Shown here in pieces: positions 53,273-64,000 of a stretch of DNA of 64,000 nucleotides. The stretch lies in the NCBI GenBank assembly GCA_030429735.1, contig JAUIET010000001.1, forward strand, positions 496,001 to 560,000, written 5' to 3'. This DNA comes from Gammaproteobacteria bacterium (GTDB lineage: Bacteria > Pseudomonadota > Gammaproteobacteria > Pseudomonadales > JAUIET01). The stretch's first letter is position 1. Every line of letters begins with the position of its first letter. Under the pieces are notes generated by a model. It was not told the DNA's origin and searched no databases. It worked only from the letters and a program-made list of their open reading frames with translations. The position numbers and the translations under genes were made by a program.

Positions 53273-53555
53273 GGCTGACCCGGCCGTTCACCAGGGTAAC
53301 GCCATCTGCCGCTAACATTGCTGCCTGACGATCAAACGAGGGGCCTTGCGGAAGCGATATTCGACCTTGTGAATTAATCACCCTGAACCAGGGCAGCGAG
53401 CTTCCGGCCGGCAGCTCACGCAGGCAACGACCGACCTGCCTGGCGCCACGCCCAATATCTGCAAGTTCTGCAATTTGTCCGTAGGTTGCTACTTTGCCAG
53501 GGGGGATACTGGCAATGACCTGCCATATACGCTCACGACGCTCTACAGCGTCCAT
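53247..53555 (-). CDS. Alkyltransferase-like protein (MGMT family without active Cys)
   Basis: 102 residues, the compact MGMT DNA-binding domain. IPPGKVATYGQIAELAD and RQVGRCLRELP are typical. The active-site motif PCHRV reads PWFRV here, so it cannot remove alkyl groups; ATL proteins with Trp in this place flag O6-alkylguanine for nucleotide excision repair. The change of the His to Phe is also unusual. Confidence 0.9.
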   Translation of the reverse strand: MDAVERRERIWQVIASIPPGKVATYGQIAELADIGRGARQVGRCLRELPAGSSLPWFRVINSQGRISLPQGPSFDRQAAMLAADGVTLVNGRVSLKEYQWSP

Positions 53556-53561
53556 TACGTG

Positions 53562-54679
53562 TTATTGCAAGCCGGCCGCTTGCGCCACCCAATTATCGCG
53601 CCTGGCCCTGCCTTTAAATGCAGTCAGGTTGTCGTCAACCCAGTTCAGATCTTTCAACGTGAACATCGCTATTTGCTCAAACTGATAGATACCAAGATCA
53701 TTGAGCATGGTTTCCAGTTTAGGGCCGATGCCTTTAATGCGTTTGAGGTTGTCAACGCGTAGCGGTCGCTCGGTAAACAGTTTGGATTCTGTGGCAATAC
53801 CGTCGTCATCCGGAATCTCAATTTCCACCTGCTGTGGTACTGGCTGCTGAACGGACGAGGCAGACTGGGCTTGAGCACGCGCCTGCTCGCACTCCTGCAG
53901 TGCTGCCCGTAAGTCTTCAATGGTGCGTTTTTGGTGTTCCAACTCTGCGCTATTGCCCGGTGCTTCAGAGGCCTGTGCCACAGGTGCCGGCCTTGCGCGC
54001 AAGGCATCCAGCTCTCGCTGCAGGTTTTCCTTTGCCTGCAAGGCAGAATCGGTTTTTGAAGTCTGGCTTGCCAGTAACAGTTCCGCTGAGCGAATTTTCT
54101 TGTCTTTGCCCTGTGCGGCAACGGTCAGGTCAGCGTGCTCACGCTGCAGCGCATTGTATTGCTCCTGAATTTGTTCTAGCTTTGCCTCGTAATCGCGTAT
54201 TTCGGTTTCCAGCAGCGGCATGCGACCCTCGCTGGCCGCCTGCGTTTTTTCCAGATCCGCAATGGTGTCCTGCAGTTTGCCTATTTCAGACTGCAATAAT
54301 GGCGCCTGCTTTTGCCAATACCGAGACTCTTTTTCGATGACTGTGATTCGCTGCTCTTTGCCGGTTAGGGAATTGTTCAGCTCAATGATTTCGGCACGGC
54401 AATTATCCAGCTCATCCATTTGCTCTGCCGTGGCTTTTTCAAGTGTGATACAGCGCTGGCTTACCTGTGCCCGCTCGGCTTCCGCTTCTTCAAGGCGCGC
54501 TTTTGCGCGTCGATATTCACCTTCTGTATCCGCCAGGCGACCATTGGCAACCCGCAGGTCTTCCTGCAAAAATGCTTCGCGTGTTCGCGCCGCACTGGAC
54601 CTGAGCCACCAGCCAAACACCGCGCCCAATAGCAGCGCCAGGATAAGGCATACCAGGATCTGCCCGATCAAATATGTCA

Positions 54680-54680
<1 letters not shown>
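53562..54680 (-). CDS. Membrane-anchored coiled-coil protein with helix-hairpin-helix end
   Basis: 372 residues: an N-terminal membrane helix (about 5-26), a long coiled coil (about 35-240), a disordered linker and a C-terminal helix-hairpin-helix domain (about 310-370; LKRIKGIGPKLETMLNDLGI). The last domain resembles those that follow envelope or ribosomal scaffolds and may bind DNA. Overlaps by one base the OmpA/BON gene upstream. Confidence 0.85.
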
Positions 54681-55969
<1,289 letters not shown>

Positions 55970-56065
55970 AGTGTCGCCCCACGATATTTGTGCAGATCAT
56001 ACCGCGCTCAACCGCGCGCTGAAACACCTTGCAATGGAGTCTGTGGTGAGTGTGCGTATTCCACA

Positions 56066-57886
56066 CTACGCCAGTGCGCGGCTGGCTCTTTTTCGCTCGT
56101 GCTCCTTGAGCAGTTTTTTTCGTAAGCGAATCGAGACTGGTGTTATCTCAACCAATTCATCGTCTTGAATAAACTCAATCGCCTGCTCAAGACTGAATTG
56201 AACCGGTGGCGTGAGGTTAATATTCTCATCCGTACCCGCTGCGCGAACATTGGTCAACTGCTTGGCCTTGGTTGGGTTCACAACCAGGTCGTTGCCTCGG
56301 CTGTGTAAGCCCATGATCATACCTTCATACACGTCAACACCGGGTTTTATGAACAAGCGCCCCCGCTCCTGCAGCATAAACAGTGCATAACCCAGCGTTT
56401 TTCCGCTGACCATCGACACCAATACGCCATTTTGGCGGCGAGCTACCGGTCCTTCCTTGAGCCGCGCATAGTGGTCGAACACATGGGTCATGATGCCACT
56501 ACCGGAAGACATGGTCAGAAATTGCGAACGAAAACCAATCAGCCCACGCGCCGGCACAATAAACTCTAGCCTTACCCGGCCCTTGCCGTCAGGCTCCATG
56601 TTCTTAAGTTCAGCGCGGCGCGTACCAAGTTCTTCCATAATTGCACCCTGATGCTCGCTTTCGCAGTCAACCAACAGGTGTTCATACGGTTCATGAATTT
56701 CGCCATCTACTTCTTTTTGGATCACTTCCGGTCTGGAGACGCCTAGCTCATACCCTTCGCGGCGCATGCTCTCAATCAGTACACCCAGATGCAGCTCACC
56801 ACGCCCAGACACAACGAACTTGTCTGGCGTATCGCCTTGCTCTACTCGCAGTGCGACGTTGTGCACTAATTCGCGTTCCAGGCGCTCCTTGATATTGCGG
56901 CTGGTAACGTACTTGCCTTCCTTGCCCGCAAAGGGTGAATCGTTCACCTGAAAAGTCATGCTAACCGTTGGCTCATCCACGCTCAGCGGCGGCAAGGCCT
57001 CCACGGCGTCTGGCGAACACAATGTATCCGAGATGTTCAGGCCCTCAATACCGGTGATGGAAATAATATCGCCGGCCTCGGCCTGCTCGACATCCACCCG
57101 TTCCAGGCCACGATAAGTCATCACGCTAAGCACGCGGCCATTGCGGGTTTTGCCCTCAGCGTCCACGATCACGGTTTGCTCATTGCGGCGAATCACGCCT
57201 CGATTAACCCGACCTACGCCGATTACGCCCACATAGCTGCTGTAATCCAACGCGCTGATTTGCATTTGCAACGGCCCGTCGATACTGACGTCAGGCGCTG
57301 GCACCTGATCAATAATCATCTCTAACAGAGGCGTCATGTCGTCTGCCATCTGATCAGTCTCAAGCCCGGCAATGCCTTCCAGTGCCGAGGCATACACCAC
57401 CGGAAAATCAAGCTGTTCGTCGCTCGCGCCCAGGCGATCAAACAGATCAAACACCTGATCAATCACCCAATGCGGTCTTGCACCCGGCCGGTCTACCTTG
57501 TTGACGACCACAATCGGCTTTAGTCCTTGAGCAAACGCTTTTTGGGTGACGAAGCGTGTTTGCGGCATGGGCCCTTCCACCGCATCAACCAGCAGCAAGA
57601 CGCAATCAACCATGGACAGCACGCGCTCAACTTCACCACCGAAATCAGCGTGGCCTGGGGTATCAACAATATTAATTCGATGGTCGCGCCAATTCAGAGC
57701 CGTGTTTTTAGCCAGAATGGTGATACCGCGCTCACGCTCCTGGTCGTTTGAATCCATAATGCGCTCGGCATCCAGGTTCTTGCGGTCCAGTGTGCCGGAT
57801 TGCGCCAATAGCTTGTCAACCAATGTGGTTTTACCATGGTCAACGTGCGCGATAATCGCGATATTACGGAGATGTTCTTGATTCAA
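56066..57886 (-). CDS. typA: GTP-binding ribosome-associated protein TypA/BipA
   Basis: 606 residues, full length. G1 [10 protein letters not shown] at 14-23, G2/G3 ([13 protein letters not shown]), G4 NKVD and the C-terminal BipA-specific domain are all present. A translation-factor GTPase needed for ribosome assembly at low temperature and for stress responses. Single gene. Confidence 0.97.
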   Translation of the reverse strand: MNQEHLRNIAIIAHVDHGKTTLVDKLLAQSGTLDRKNLDAERIMDSNDQERERGITILAKNTALNWRDHRINIVDTPGHADFGGEVERVLSMVDCVLLLVDAVEGPMPQTRFVTQKAFAQGLKPIVVVNKVDRPGARPHWVIDQVFDLFDRLGASDEQLDFPVVYASALEGIAGLETDQMADDMTPLLEMIIDQVPAPDVSIDGPLQMQISALDYSSYVGVIGVGRVNRGVIRRNEQTVIVDAEGKTRNGRVLSVMTYRGLERVDVEQAEAGDIISITGIEGLNISDTLCSPDAVEALPPLSVDEPTVSMTFQVNDSPFAGKEGKYVTSRNIKERLERELVHNVALRVEQGDTPDKFVVSGRGELHLGVLIESMRREGYELGVSRPEVIQKEVDGEIHEPYEHLLVDCESEHQGAIMEELGTRRAELKNMEPDGKGRVRLEFIVPARGLIGFRSQFLTMSSGSGIMTHVFDHYARLKEGPVARRQNGVLVSMVSGKTLGYALFMLQERGRLFIKPGVDVYEGMIMGLHSRGNDLVVNPTKAKQLTNVRAAGTDENINLTPPVQFSLEQAIEFIQDDELVEITPVSIRLRKKLLKEHERKRASRALA

Positions 57887-57937
57887 AACGGGTAGCCGGC
57901 AGTCGGGGGCGCGGCATTATACAGGAACGGCCGGGAC

Positions 57938-60187
57938 TTAAAAGTTCACTACGTTGGCGCCCAGCAGTAATTCGCGAAATTCGCTGGCTGGAACCGGCCG
58001 GCTGAAGTAAAAACCCTGCGCCTGATAACACCCTTTCTGGATCAGTTTCGACACTTGCTGCTGGTTTTCCACTCCTTCTGCAATAACGCCCAGCTGCAAG
58101 CTCTTGGCCAGCGCGATCACCGCGGCAATAATGGAGTCAGCGTTCGGCGACACACCCAGGTCATTAACAAAGGATTTATCGATTTTAAGCCGGTTGAGTG
58201 GGAAATTCTTCAGGTTACCCAGCGACGAATAACCAGTACCAAAGTCGTCAATGGCAATCTCACAACCCAGTGCTTGCAGGCCTTTAAGGTTTTCAATGGC
58301 CAACTGCTCAGAGCTGGCGATTGCACTCTCAGTGATCTCTATCTCCAGCTGCTTACCGCTAACCCCGTATTTACTCAGTATCGTGGCCACACTGTCCACA
58401 AATTCCGGTTTCACCAACTGCCGACGTGATACGTTCACAGATAGTACGCAATTCATTGGTGAGCGCGAATTCCAGATAGCTAATTGCCGGCATGCATTTT
58501 CCATCACCCAGGCGCCTATCGCCTCAATCTGACCCGTGCGTTCAGCCAGCGGAATAAATGCCGCCGGGGATATCATGCCATGCGCCTCGTTGTCCCAGCG
58601 CAGCAATACTTCAGCGCCGATTATCTCGCGGCTGCGCATATCGTATTGTGGCTGGTAGGCCAGGAAAAACTCCTCGCGCTCAATGGCTTTACGCAACTGC
58701 ACTTCCAGATTGAATTTCTTCATCGCGTTGTGCGTTAGCTTGGTGGTGTAAAAACGATACGTGTTCTTACCGTCTTCCTTGGCCGAATACATGGCCGTGT
58801 CCGCTTGCTTGGTTAACGCTTCTGAGGTTTCGCCGTCATCAGGAAACAGGCTTATCCCCATACTGCAAGTGACATTGAATTCCTGATTTTCGAGTGTAAA
58901 TGGCTTCTCAAACTCTTGAAGAATTCGCTCAGCCACCAGCTGCGCTTCTTCGGCTCGCTCCAGGTGTTCTACTACCAGGGTAAATTCATCACCGCCAATT
59001 CGCGAAATCAACTCGCTTTTGCGGAAGGTATTTTTTAGTCGTGCGGCAATTTCCAGCAATAAAGCGTCACCCGCCGCATGGCCCAACGTGTCATTAATCG
59101 CCTTGAAGTTATCAAGGTCCATAAAGAACACGGCGCCGGAGTGTTTGGTACGCTGTGTTCGTTCAATGGCCGCTTCCAAATGGGTATTGAACAGATCGCG
59201 GTTGGGCAGGCCGGTTAACTGGTCATGCGTTGCGTAGTACACAAGGTGTTCTTGCGAGCGCTTCAACTGCGAGATGTCACGAATCAGCGCCAGATAGTGA
59301 CTGATTTGGCCATCGGCGTCCTGTACGGTATCCACTGCTAACCAGATTGGCAGCTTATCTTGTCCGCCGTCTTGCGCCAGGTACGCTTCCCCGCACCAGG
59401 AATGAGCATAATAAACGTTCTGCCAGATTTCAGCCGTTTTTGATTCACCGTCGGCATTCAAAAAATCGATGCCTTGCTCAATTTCTTTTTCAGACAAACC
59501 GACAATACGCTCGAAAGCCTTGTTGTAGAACATCGGTAACTGAGACTTATCCAGTAGCAGCATACCTTCGCTGGACGATTCAAACAGGCTTTTAATCAGG
59601 CGGTCCTGACGCAACAGGTACTCATCGCCTGTTGTGTTACGAATAACAACACTGGCCAGATCTGGCGAATTATCCAGGCACTGGATTCGTGCTTCAAAAT
59701 ACTGCTTGTTTTGACTGGCATTCAGCACGAAGTGAATGGTTCGACCTTGCTTTTCATGCAAGGCATTCGACACGCTTTCCAGTACGCTGTTACACGCTTG
59801 CTGCTCAAGAACGTTTTGAAGTTTGAACTTACCACTGACAGGCTGCTGGGTCAGCAAATTCATATTGCAGGACTCGCGCACCAGACCCTGCTTGTCCATC
59901 ACCAGAACAGCGTCCATCATGGCGGCCGCCAGCAGGCTTGAGCCCGGAATGGTTCCCGGCGTTAAGGTCGGTATGTCGGCAGCATGTATTGCGTTGTTGG
60001 CGGCAGGTTGTGCCTTTCTCTCTTCCGCGTACTCAAGTGCTTTTTCCAGCGTATAACGCTCGTTGTCTGAGGCGCGGTAATCAATACTTAAACCATTGAT
60101 AAAATTTGCCCACAGTCCAAGGTTACTCGGCACAGTATCCAGTGTCAGGCCGGCGGCCTTTAAGCGTGCTTTGAGAGAGGGGTGCAT
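57938..60187 (-). CDS. PAS-GGDEF-EAL cyclic-di-GMP protein
   Basis: 749 residues from the ATG at 60187. A PAS/PAC pair (about 210-320) is followed by a GGDEF domain with intact RIGGDEFTLV and an EAL domain with EVLLRW, EITESAI and DDFGTGYSSL. Both catalytic centres look conserved, so it may make and break c-di-GMP, with one activity controlled by the other. There is no membrane segment. The N-terminal 200 residues are unassigned. Confidence 0.93.
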   Translation of the reverse strand: MHPSLKARLKAAGLTLDTVPSNLGLWANFINGLSIDYRASDNERYTLEKALEYAEERKAQPAANNAIHAADIPTLTPGTIPGSSLLAAAMMDAVLVMDKQGLVRESCNMNLLTQQPVSGKFKLQNVLEQQACNSVLESVSNALHEKQGRTIHFVLNASQNKQYFEARIQCLDNSPDLASVVIRNTTGDEYLLRQDRLIKSLFESSSEGMLLLDKSQLPMFYNKAFERIVGLSEKEIEQGIDFLNADGESKTAEIWQNVYYAHSWCGEAYLAQDGGQDKLPIWLAVDTVQDADGQISHYLALIRDISQLKRSQEHLVYYATHDQLTGLPNRDLFNTHLEAAIERTQRTKHSGAVFFMDLDNFKAINDTLGHAAGDALLLEIAARLKNTFRKSELISRIGGDEFTLVVEHLERAEEAQLVAERILQEFEKPFTLENQEFNVTCSMGISLFPDDGETSEALTKQADTAMYSAKEDGKNTYRFYTTKLTHNAMKKFNLEVQLRKAIEREEFFLAYQPQYDMRSREIIGAEVLLRWDNEAHGMISPAAFIPLAERTGQIEAIGAWVMENACRQLAIWNSRSPMNCVLSVNVSRRQLVKPEFVDSVATILSKYGVSGKQLEIEITESAIASSEQLAIENLKGLQALGCEIAIDDFGTGYSSLGNLKNFPLNRLKIDKSFVNDLGVSPNADSIIAAVIALAKSLQLGVIAEGVENQQQVSKLIQKGCYQAQGFYFSRPVPASEFRELLLGANVVNF

Positions 60188-60292
60188 GGGCGCTTGGTCA
60201 GGTTCCTTTTGAAAGCGATTGCCAGATGCCAGTGCCAAACACAGAGTCATCCCGCTTCTATAAGGTTAGAGCACCATCACGCTAGTAAGCAG

Positions 60293-61756
60293 TCATGCAG
60301 ACGGGCGGTATACTGCAATATTTTTGTGACCCGCATCACATAAATAGCTCGCATGCAGCCGACTCATAAGACCTTGCTCGCAGTACAGATAATAGGTCTT
60401 ATCAGGCGCCAGTGACGCAAACCGGCTGTTCAGCTCGTAGAAAGGTATGCTGTGAATGGTTGCACTCTCTATTCGTAACGGACGGCTGATTTGTTCTTCC
60501 GGGTGGCGAATATCAAGCACGTCACTCTCTGCAGGCAACTCGCTCACCAGGACAGGTTCAGCACTGGCGGTAGAGCACGCTGGCGTATCACCCAGATCTT
60601 TCAGTAACTCGCACTGCGCGGCTGCGATTGCTGCATCCAGAACAGCATCGTCAAACATTGTCTCTTGCGCCAAAACGGCAGGCAACTTGGCCCGCGTCTT
60701 GGGTCGAACAGACACCGCACCACAGTATTCCGGGACGAATTTGGAAAAGTCTTCCGTGCCAATTTTACGGGCCAGATCCACAATGTCCATTTTGTCCATA
60801 AATGCCAGCGGTCGCAGTACAAGCATGTCGCTGGCTTTATCGATCACGGCCAGATTCGGCATGGTTTGGCTGCTCACTTGCGCAATGGCCTCACCAGTGA
60901 CCAGGGCTCTGATCCCCTGTTTTTTGGCAATCTGCTGCGCGGCTCGTAACATCATGCGTTTTAAGATAATGCCGGTATAGCCAACTTCCGTGCTGCGTTG
61001 AATTTCGCTCACAACCTCTTCAAAAGGAACCGTGATGAACTTCAGTGCTTGCGCCGGTGCGTATTGCATCCATAGATAGGCAGCAATTTCTTGCACAGCA
61101 ACCCGATGCTCTTCGCCGCCGAGGCTGAAAAACAGAAAATGCACTTCCAGACCACGGCGCATGGCCAGGTAACTGGCCACTGTTGAGTCGAACCCGCCGG
61201 ATATCAGCGCCAGAACAGGGTCCAGGCTGCCCATTGGGAAACCACCCGCACCGGCAATGCGCTGACGGGTCACGAACAAATGTTCACCGCGAATATCAAG
61301 CCGAACCACAATATCGGGGGTTTTCAGCTTCACTCGCGCGTTATTGGCGTGCTGCAGCAATCGCCCGCCCAGCTCGCGCTCTATCTCGCCGGAGCTAAAG
61401 CTATGGGTACCCACCCGCCGGCATCGCACGGCGAAGCTCTTACCATCCAATAATGGCAGATACTCTTTGGCGACCGCGGTATAAATTGCGTCCATATCGC
61501 CCAGCGGGTATTCAATCACCACCAGAAAGTACGCAATTCCTGTGCATTGGCGAATGCGGTCCAAACAACGTTCTACCTCATCCGCCCGGGGGTTAATATC
61601 AATATCCAACCTGTCCCATCGAGCGGTAACCTTGCATTGTTCATCGAACGGCTTTAGCAGCACGCGTAAATTCCGTACCAGCTGCTGACAAATCCGGGTG
61701 CGAACAGGCCTGCTTTTGATAGTGACTTCGGCAGAGTATTTAACAATCAATTGCAT
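60293..61756 (-). CDS. thiI: tRNA 4-thiouridine synthase ThiI with rhodanese domain
   Basis: 487 residues from the ATG at 61756. THUMP domain (about 60-165), PP-loop ALISGGFDST near residue 180, and a C-terminal rhodanese domain with active Cys in LYCEQG near the end. It makes s4U8 in tRNA and delivers sulfur to thiazole synthesis. Single gene, divergent from glnA. Confidence 0.96.
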   Translation of the reverse strand: MQLIVKYSAEVTIKSRPVRTRICQQLVRNLRVLLKPFDEQCKVTARWDRLDIDINPRADEVERCLDRIRQCTGIAYFLVVIEYPLGDMDAIYTAVAKEYLPLLDGKSFAVRCRRVGTHSFSSGEIERELGGRLLQHANNARVKLKTPDIVVRLDIRGEHLFVTRQRIAGAGGFPMGSLDPVLALISGGFDSTVASYLAMRRGLEVHFLFFSLGGEEHRVAVQEIAAYLWMQYAPAQALKFITVPFEEVVSEIQRSTEVGYTGIILKRMMLRAAQQIAKKQGIRALVTGEAIAQVSSQTMPNLAVIDKASDMLVLRPLAFMDKMDIVDLARKIGTEDFSKFVPEYCGAVSVRPKTRAKLPAVLAQETMFDDAVLDAAIAAAQCELLKDLGDTPACSTASAEPVLVSELPAESDVLDIRHPEEQISRPLRIESATIHSIPFYELNSRFASLAPDKTYYLYCEQGLMSRLHASYLCDAGHKNIAVYRPSA

Positions 61757-61813
61757 GGAGAGATTATACGCGACAGGCACAACTGCCTGGAGCAAGGCAA
61801 ATTCACCCATTAA

Positions 61814-61851
61814 TGCACCATTTTAAGGCATTACGCACCATAAAAGGGCGC
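61814..61851 (+). promoter_or_regulatory. Two NtrC-like sites upstream of glnA
   Basis: TGCACCA-TTTTAAGGCA at 61814-61830 and GCACCATAAAAGGGCGC at 61835-61851 follow the GCACCA half of the NtrC consensus with imperfect second halves. Twenty-one bases apart (same helix face), 80-120 bases before the sigma54 promoter, as expected for an enhancer. Confidence 0.55.
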
Positions 61852-61932
61852 AAAAAACAGAGCTTGCGCAACTTCCCTAACTAGCGCTTTGAAAAATCAG
61901 TGGTTTGTGGAATTATTACGGCGCGATCGGCG

Positions 61933-61948
61933 TGGCATATTCCTTGCT
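61933..61948 (+). promoter_or_regulatory. sigma54 promoter of glnA
   Basis: TGGCAT-ATTCC-TTGCT: the GG at -24 and GC at -12 are 12 bases apart as the consensus requires. Upstream stand NtrC-like sites and downstream is glnA. Expression would rise under nitrogen limitation. Confidence 0.88.
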
Positions 61949-62057
61949 GACACTCTTGTCGAGAACGTATCGACTAACCTCGAGAAATTCATTGGTAAAC
62001 CCCTTGCGTGTCGCCAAAGCAGCGGCAGGCATTTAAACCCTTAATCGGAGACAACAT

Positions 62058-63464
62058 ATGTCAGAGAAAACTCTGAAATTAATCAAAGACAACGACGTAA
62101 CGTGGGTAGACCTGCGATTCACAGACACCAAGGGTAAAGAGCAACACGTTTCCATACCTTCAACAGAGATAGATGCCGACTTTTTCGAGAAAGGCAAAAT
62201 GTTCGATGGTTCATCCATTGCCGGATGGAAGGGTATCAACGAATCTGACATGGTACTGGTACCAGACGATGACTCCTCAGTTCTTGACCCGTTCACCGAC
62301 GAAAACACCGTAAACCTGCGCTGCTCGGTTGCTGAACCGTCCACCATGCAGGCCTATGATCGCGACCCGCGCTCATTGGCCGGTCGTGCGGAAGAGTATT
62401 TGAAATCAACCGGCATTGGCGATACAGCATACTTTGGCCCGGAGCCTGAGTTTTTCGTGTTTGATGACGTTAAATGGAACGCAGACATGTCTGGCGCCAT
62501 GTACAAGATCAACTCCGAGGAAGCGGCATGGGCATCAGCTGACAATTTTGCGGAAGGCAACATAGGTCACCGACCCGGCGTAAAAGGCGGCTACTTCCCA
62601 GTACCTCCAGTAGACTCATCGCATGATCTGCGCGCTGCCATGTGCGCGGCCATGACCCAGATGGGGCTTGAAGTTGAAGTACATCACCACGAAGTGGGCA
62701 CGGCCTGCCAAAACGAAATTGGTGTGAAATTCAACACGCTGGTGCGCAAGGCTGACGAGGTACAGATACTGAAGTACTGCGTACATAATGTAGCCCATGC
62801 GTATGGCAAAACAGCCACATTTATGCCTAAACCTCTGGTTGGCGACAATGGTAGCGGCATGCACGTTCACATGTCACTGTCCAAAGGCGGAGACAACATT
62901 TTCTCGGGCGACGGCTACGGCGGCCTGTCAGAAACCGCGCTGTACTACATTGGCGGCATCATCAAGCACTCGCGTGCAATTAACGCGTTTGCCAATGCCT
63001 CTACCAACTCCTACAAGCGTCTGGTACCTGGCTTTGAGGCACCGGTTATTCTGGCTTACTCAGCGCGTAACCGCTCTGCGTCAATTCGTATTCCTTTTGA
63101 GAGCAATCCGAAGGGCCGTCGTATTGAAGTGCGCTACCCAGACCCAACCGCCAACCCATACCTGGCATTTGCTGCCATGTTAATGGCCGGCCTTGACGGC
63201 ATTCAGAACAAGATCAACCCGGGCGATGCCGCGGACAAGGACTTGTATGACCTGCCTGCCGAGCAGTTGGAAGAGTACCCCACCGTGGCCTCTAGCCTGG
63301 AGCAGGCACTTGCTGCACTGGATGCTGACCGCGGCTTCCTGACGGCTGGCAATGTATTCACCGACGACATGATCGACGGTTATATTGCGCTGAAGTCTGA
63401 AGAAGTAGAGAAACTGAACATGACCACTCACCCGGTTGAGTTCGGCATGTACTACAGCTGCTAA
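62058..63464 (+). CDS. glnA: Glutamine synthetase, type I
   Basis: 468 residues, the usual GSI length. Motifs [35 protein letters not shown] and the adenylylation region near NMTTHPVEF identify GSI-beta. Condenses ammonia with glutamate. Controlled at the transcript level by the sigma54 promoter; a GGAG motif stands before the start. Confidence 0.98.
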   Translation: MSEKTLKLIKDNDVTWVDLRFTDTKGKEQHVSIPSTEIDADFFEKGKMFDGSSIAGWKGINESDMVLVPDDDSSVLDPFTDENTVNLRCSVAEPSTMQAYDRDPRSLAGRAEEYLKSTGIGDTAYFGPEPEFFVFDDVKWNADMSGAMYKINSEEAAWASADNFAEGNIGHRPGVKGGYFPVPPVDSSHDLRAAMCAAMTQMGLEVEVHHHEVGTACQNEIGVKFNTLVRKADEVQILKYCVHNVAHAYGKTATFMPKPLVGDNGSGMHVHMSLSKGGDNIFSGDGYGGLSETALYYIGGIIKHSRAINAFANASTNSYKRLVPGFEAPVILAYSARNRSASIRIPFESNPKGRRIEVRYPDPTANPYLAFAAMLMAGLDGIQNKINPGDAADKDLYDLPAEQLEEYPTVASSLEQALAALDADRGFLTAGNVFTDDMIDGYIALKSEEVEKLNMTTHPVEFGMYYSC

Positions 63465-63504
63465 TCACCCGCTGTTTATTAGCTGATCGCCCAACAGGGC
63501 GACG

Positions 63505-63530
63505 AAAAGCCCGCTTTCGCGGGCTTTTTT
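63505..63530 (+). terminator. Terminator of glnA
   Basis: Perfect stem AGCCCGC/GCGGGCT with loop TTTC, followed by TTTTT, 41 bases after the stop. Confidence 0.93.
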
Positions 63531-63626
63531 GTGCCTGAAACACCGTTTTACAGCAATTAGTTGCATGCAGCGAACCCAGCGGTTTTACTTTAGTCTAAAG
63601 TAGTAGTACTGACCTGGAGTTCTGTT

Positions 63627-64000
63627 TTGCGCACTTATCCCTCACTTTTGATCGCCCTGCTTGGCCTGCTGTTAAGCCTGCCAAGCCTGGCCGATATTTA
63701 CAAAACGGTGGACAAAGACGGTAACGTTATTTACACCGATCAGGCACCTGTTGGGGATAAAAAGACAGAAAAAGTAACCTTAAAGCCCTCAAACAGCGTA
63801 CCGGCGGTTGAAACACCGGGTATCAAACTCAGCCCCACTACTGCCGACACCGCCGCCGACCCCAGCAAACCGTTCAAATACAAAACGGTGCGCATTGTGT
63901 CGCCCGAGAACGACAGCGCTATTGAGCATGGGCCGGGTAATTTTTCAGTCAGCGCCACTATCAGACCGGAGCTTCGCAATAGCGATACGGTTCAGCTCTT
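63627..64000 (+). CDS. DUF4124 domain protein, 3' end outside the window
   Basis: Starts with TTG, with GGAG eight bases earlier. A signal peptide (about 1-22, ending PSLA) is followed by the DUF4124 pattern DIYKTVDKDGNVIYTDQAP, then a Pro/Thr-rich linker and a beta-like stretch. At least 124 residues before the window ends; function unknown. Its place behind glnA is commonly seen in Gammaproteobacteria, often ahead of ntrBC. Confidence 0.85.
   Translation, partial: MRTYPSLLIALLGLLLSLPSLADIYKTVDKDGNVIYTDQAPVGDKKTEKVTLKPSNSVPAVETPGIKLSPTTADTAADPSKPFKYKTVRIVSPENDSAIEHGPGNFSVSATIRPELRNSDTVQL

Overview
The window comes from a gammaproteobacterium, probably a marine one. The evidence is the adjacent cmoA/cmoB wobble-uridine genes, a ThiI with a C-terminal rhodanese domain, TypA/BipA, and a sigma54/NtrC-type glnA promoter followed by a DUF4124 gene. 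I see nothing that fixes the genus.

Layout: (1) 1-1465 is left-flanking DNA. It has a BrnT-like toxin/CopG-like antitoxin pair and two tandem copies, 175 bp apart, of the 3' end and terminator of a tRNA-Arg gene. (2) About 1466-40232 is a 38.8-kb integrative mobile element sitting in the 3' end of tRNA-Arg(TCG), which lies at 40225-40301 on the minus strand. A 9-bp direct repeat (1466-1474 and 40224-40232) marks the ends. (3) 40302-64000 is ordinary chromosome: patatin, XRE regulator, J-domain/PilZ fusion, SDR, cmoBA, YgiQ, an acyl-CoA-dehydrogenase-fold monooxygenase, LysR, an alkyltransferase-like protein, coiled-coil/HhH and OmpA/BON envelope proteins, TypA, a GGDEF/EAL protein, ThiI, GlnA and a DUF4124 protein that runs off the end.

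The element, left to right: a small reading frame starting inside the attachment core, MobC and a relaxase-helicase; a class II microcin cluster (C39 peptidase-ABC exporter, HlyD-type adaptor, two double-glycine peptide precursors and two small membrane proteins that may give immunity); a cluster with a QueD-like protein, a Nudix-fold protein lacking its catalytic glutamates, a membrane-anchored unknown and a divergent methyltransferase; a Fic protein; an 'unknown group' (defence-type) reverse transcriptase with a strong hairpin in its leader; ParB and an ArdA-like antirestriction protein; a secreted AHH-nuclease toxin with an Imm11-like neighbour; small secreted proteins and an AraC regulator; a small resolvase; a TPR-GreAB_C-PIN giant paired with a small membrane protein that shares its N-terminal motif; then an overlapping operon of small membrane proteins and a coupling ATPase without its own membrane anchor; finally a large serine recombinase.

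Two points stand out. First, the recombinase reads straight into the attachment core in the same frame as the small gene at the other end. Excision would therefore swap its tRNA-antisense tail for an 88-residue tail and place mobC and the relaxase downstream of the recombinase promoter. Integration separates them and leaves two terminators in front of the mob genes. Second, the cargo is dense in conflict genes (microcins, reverse transcriptase, Fic, ArdA, AHH toxin, TPR-PIN pair, QueD/Nudix/methyltransferase group), several of which have no function I can name. No VirB4-type ATPase or full mating channel is visible, so the element is more likely mobilizable than self-transmissible.
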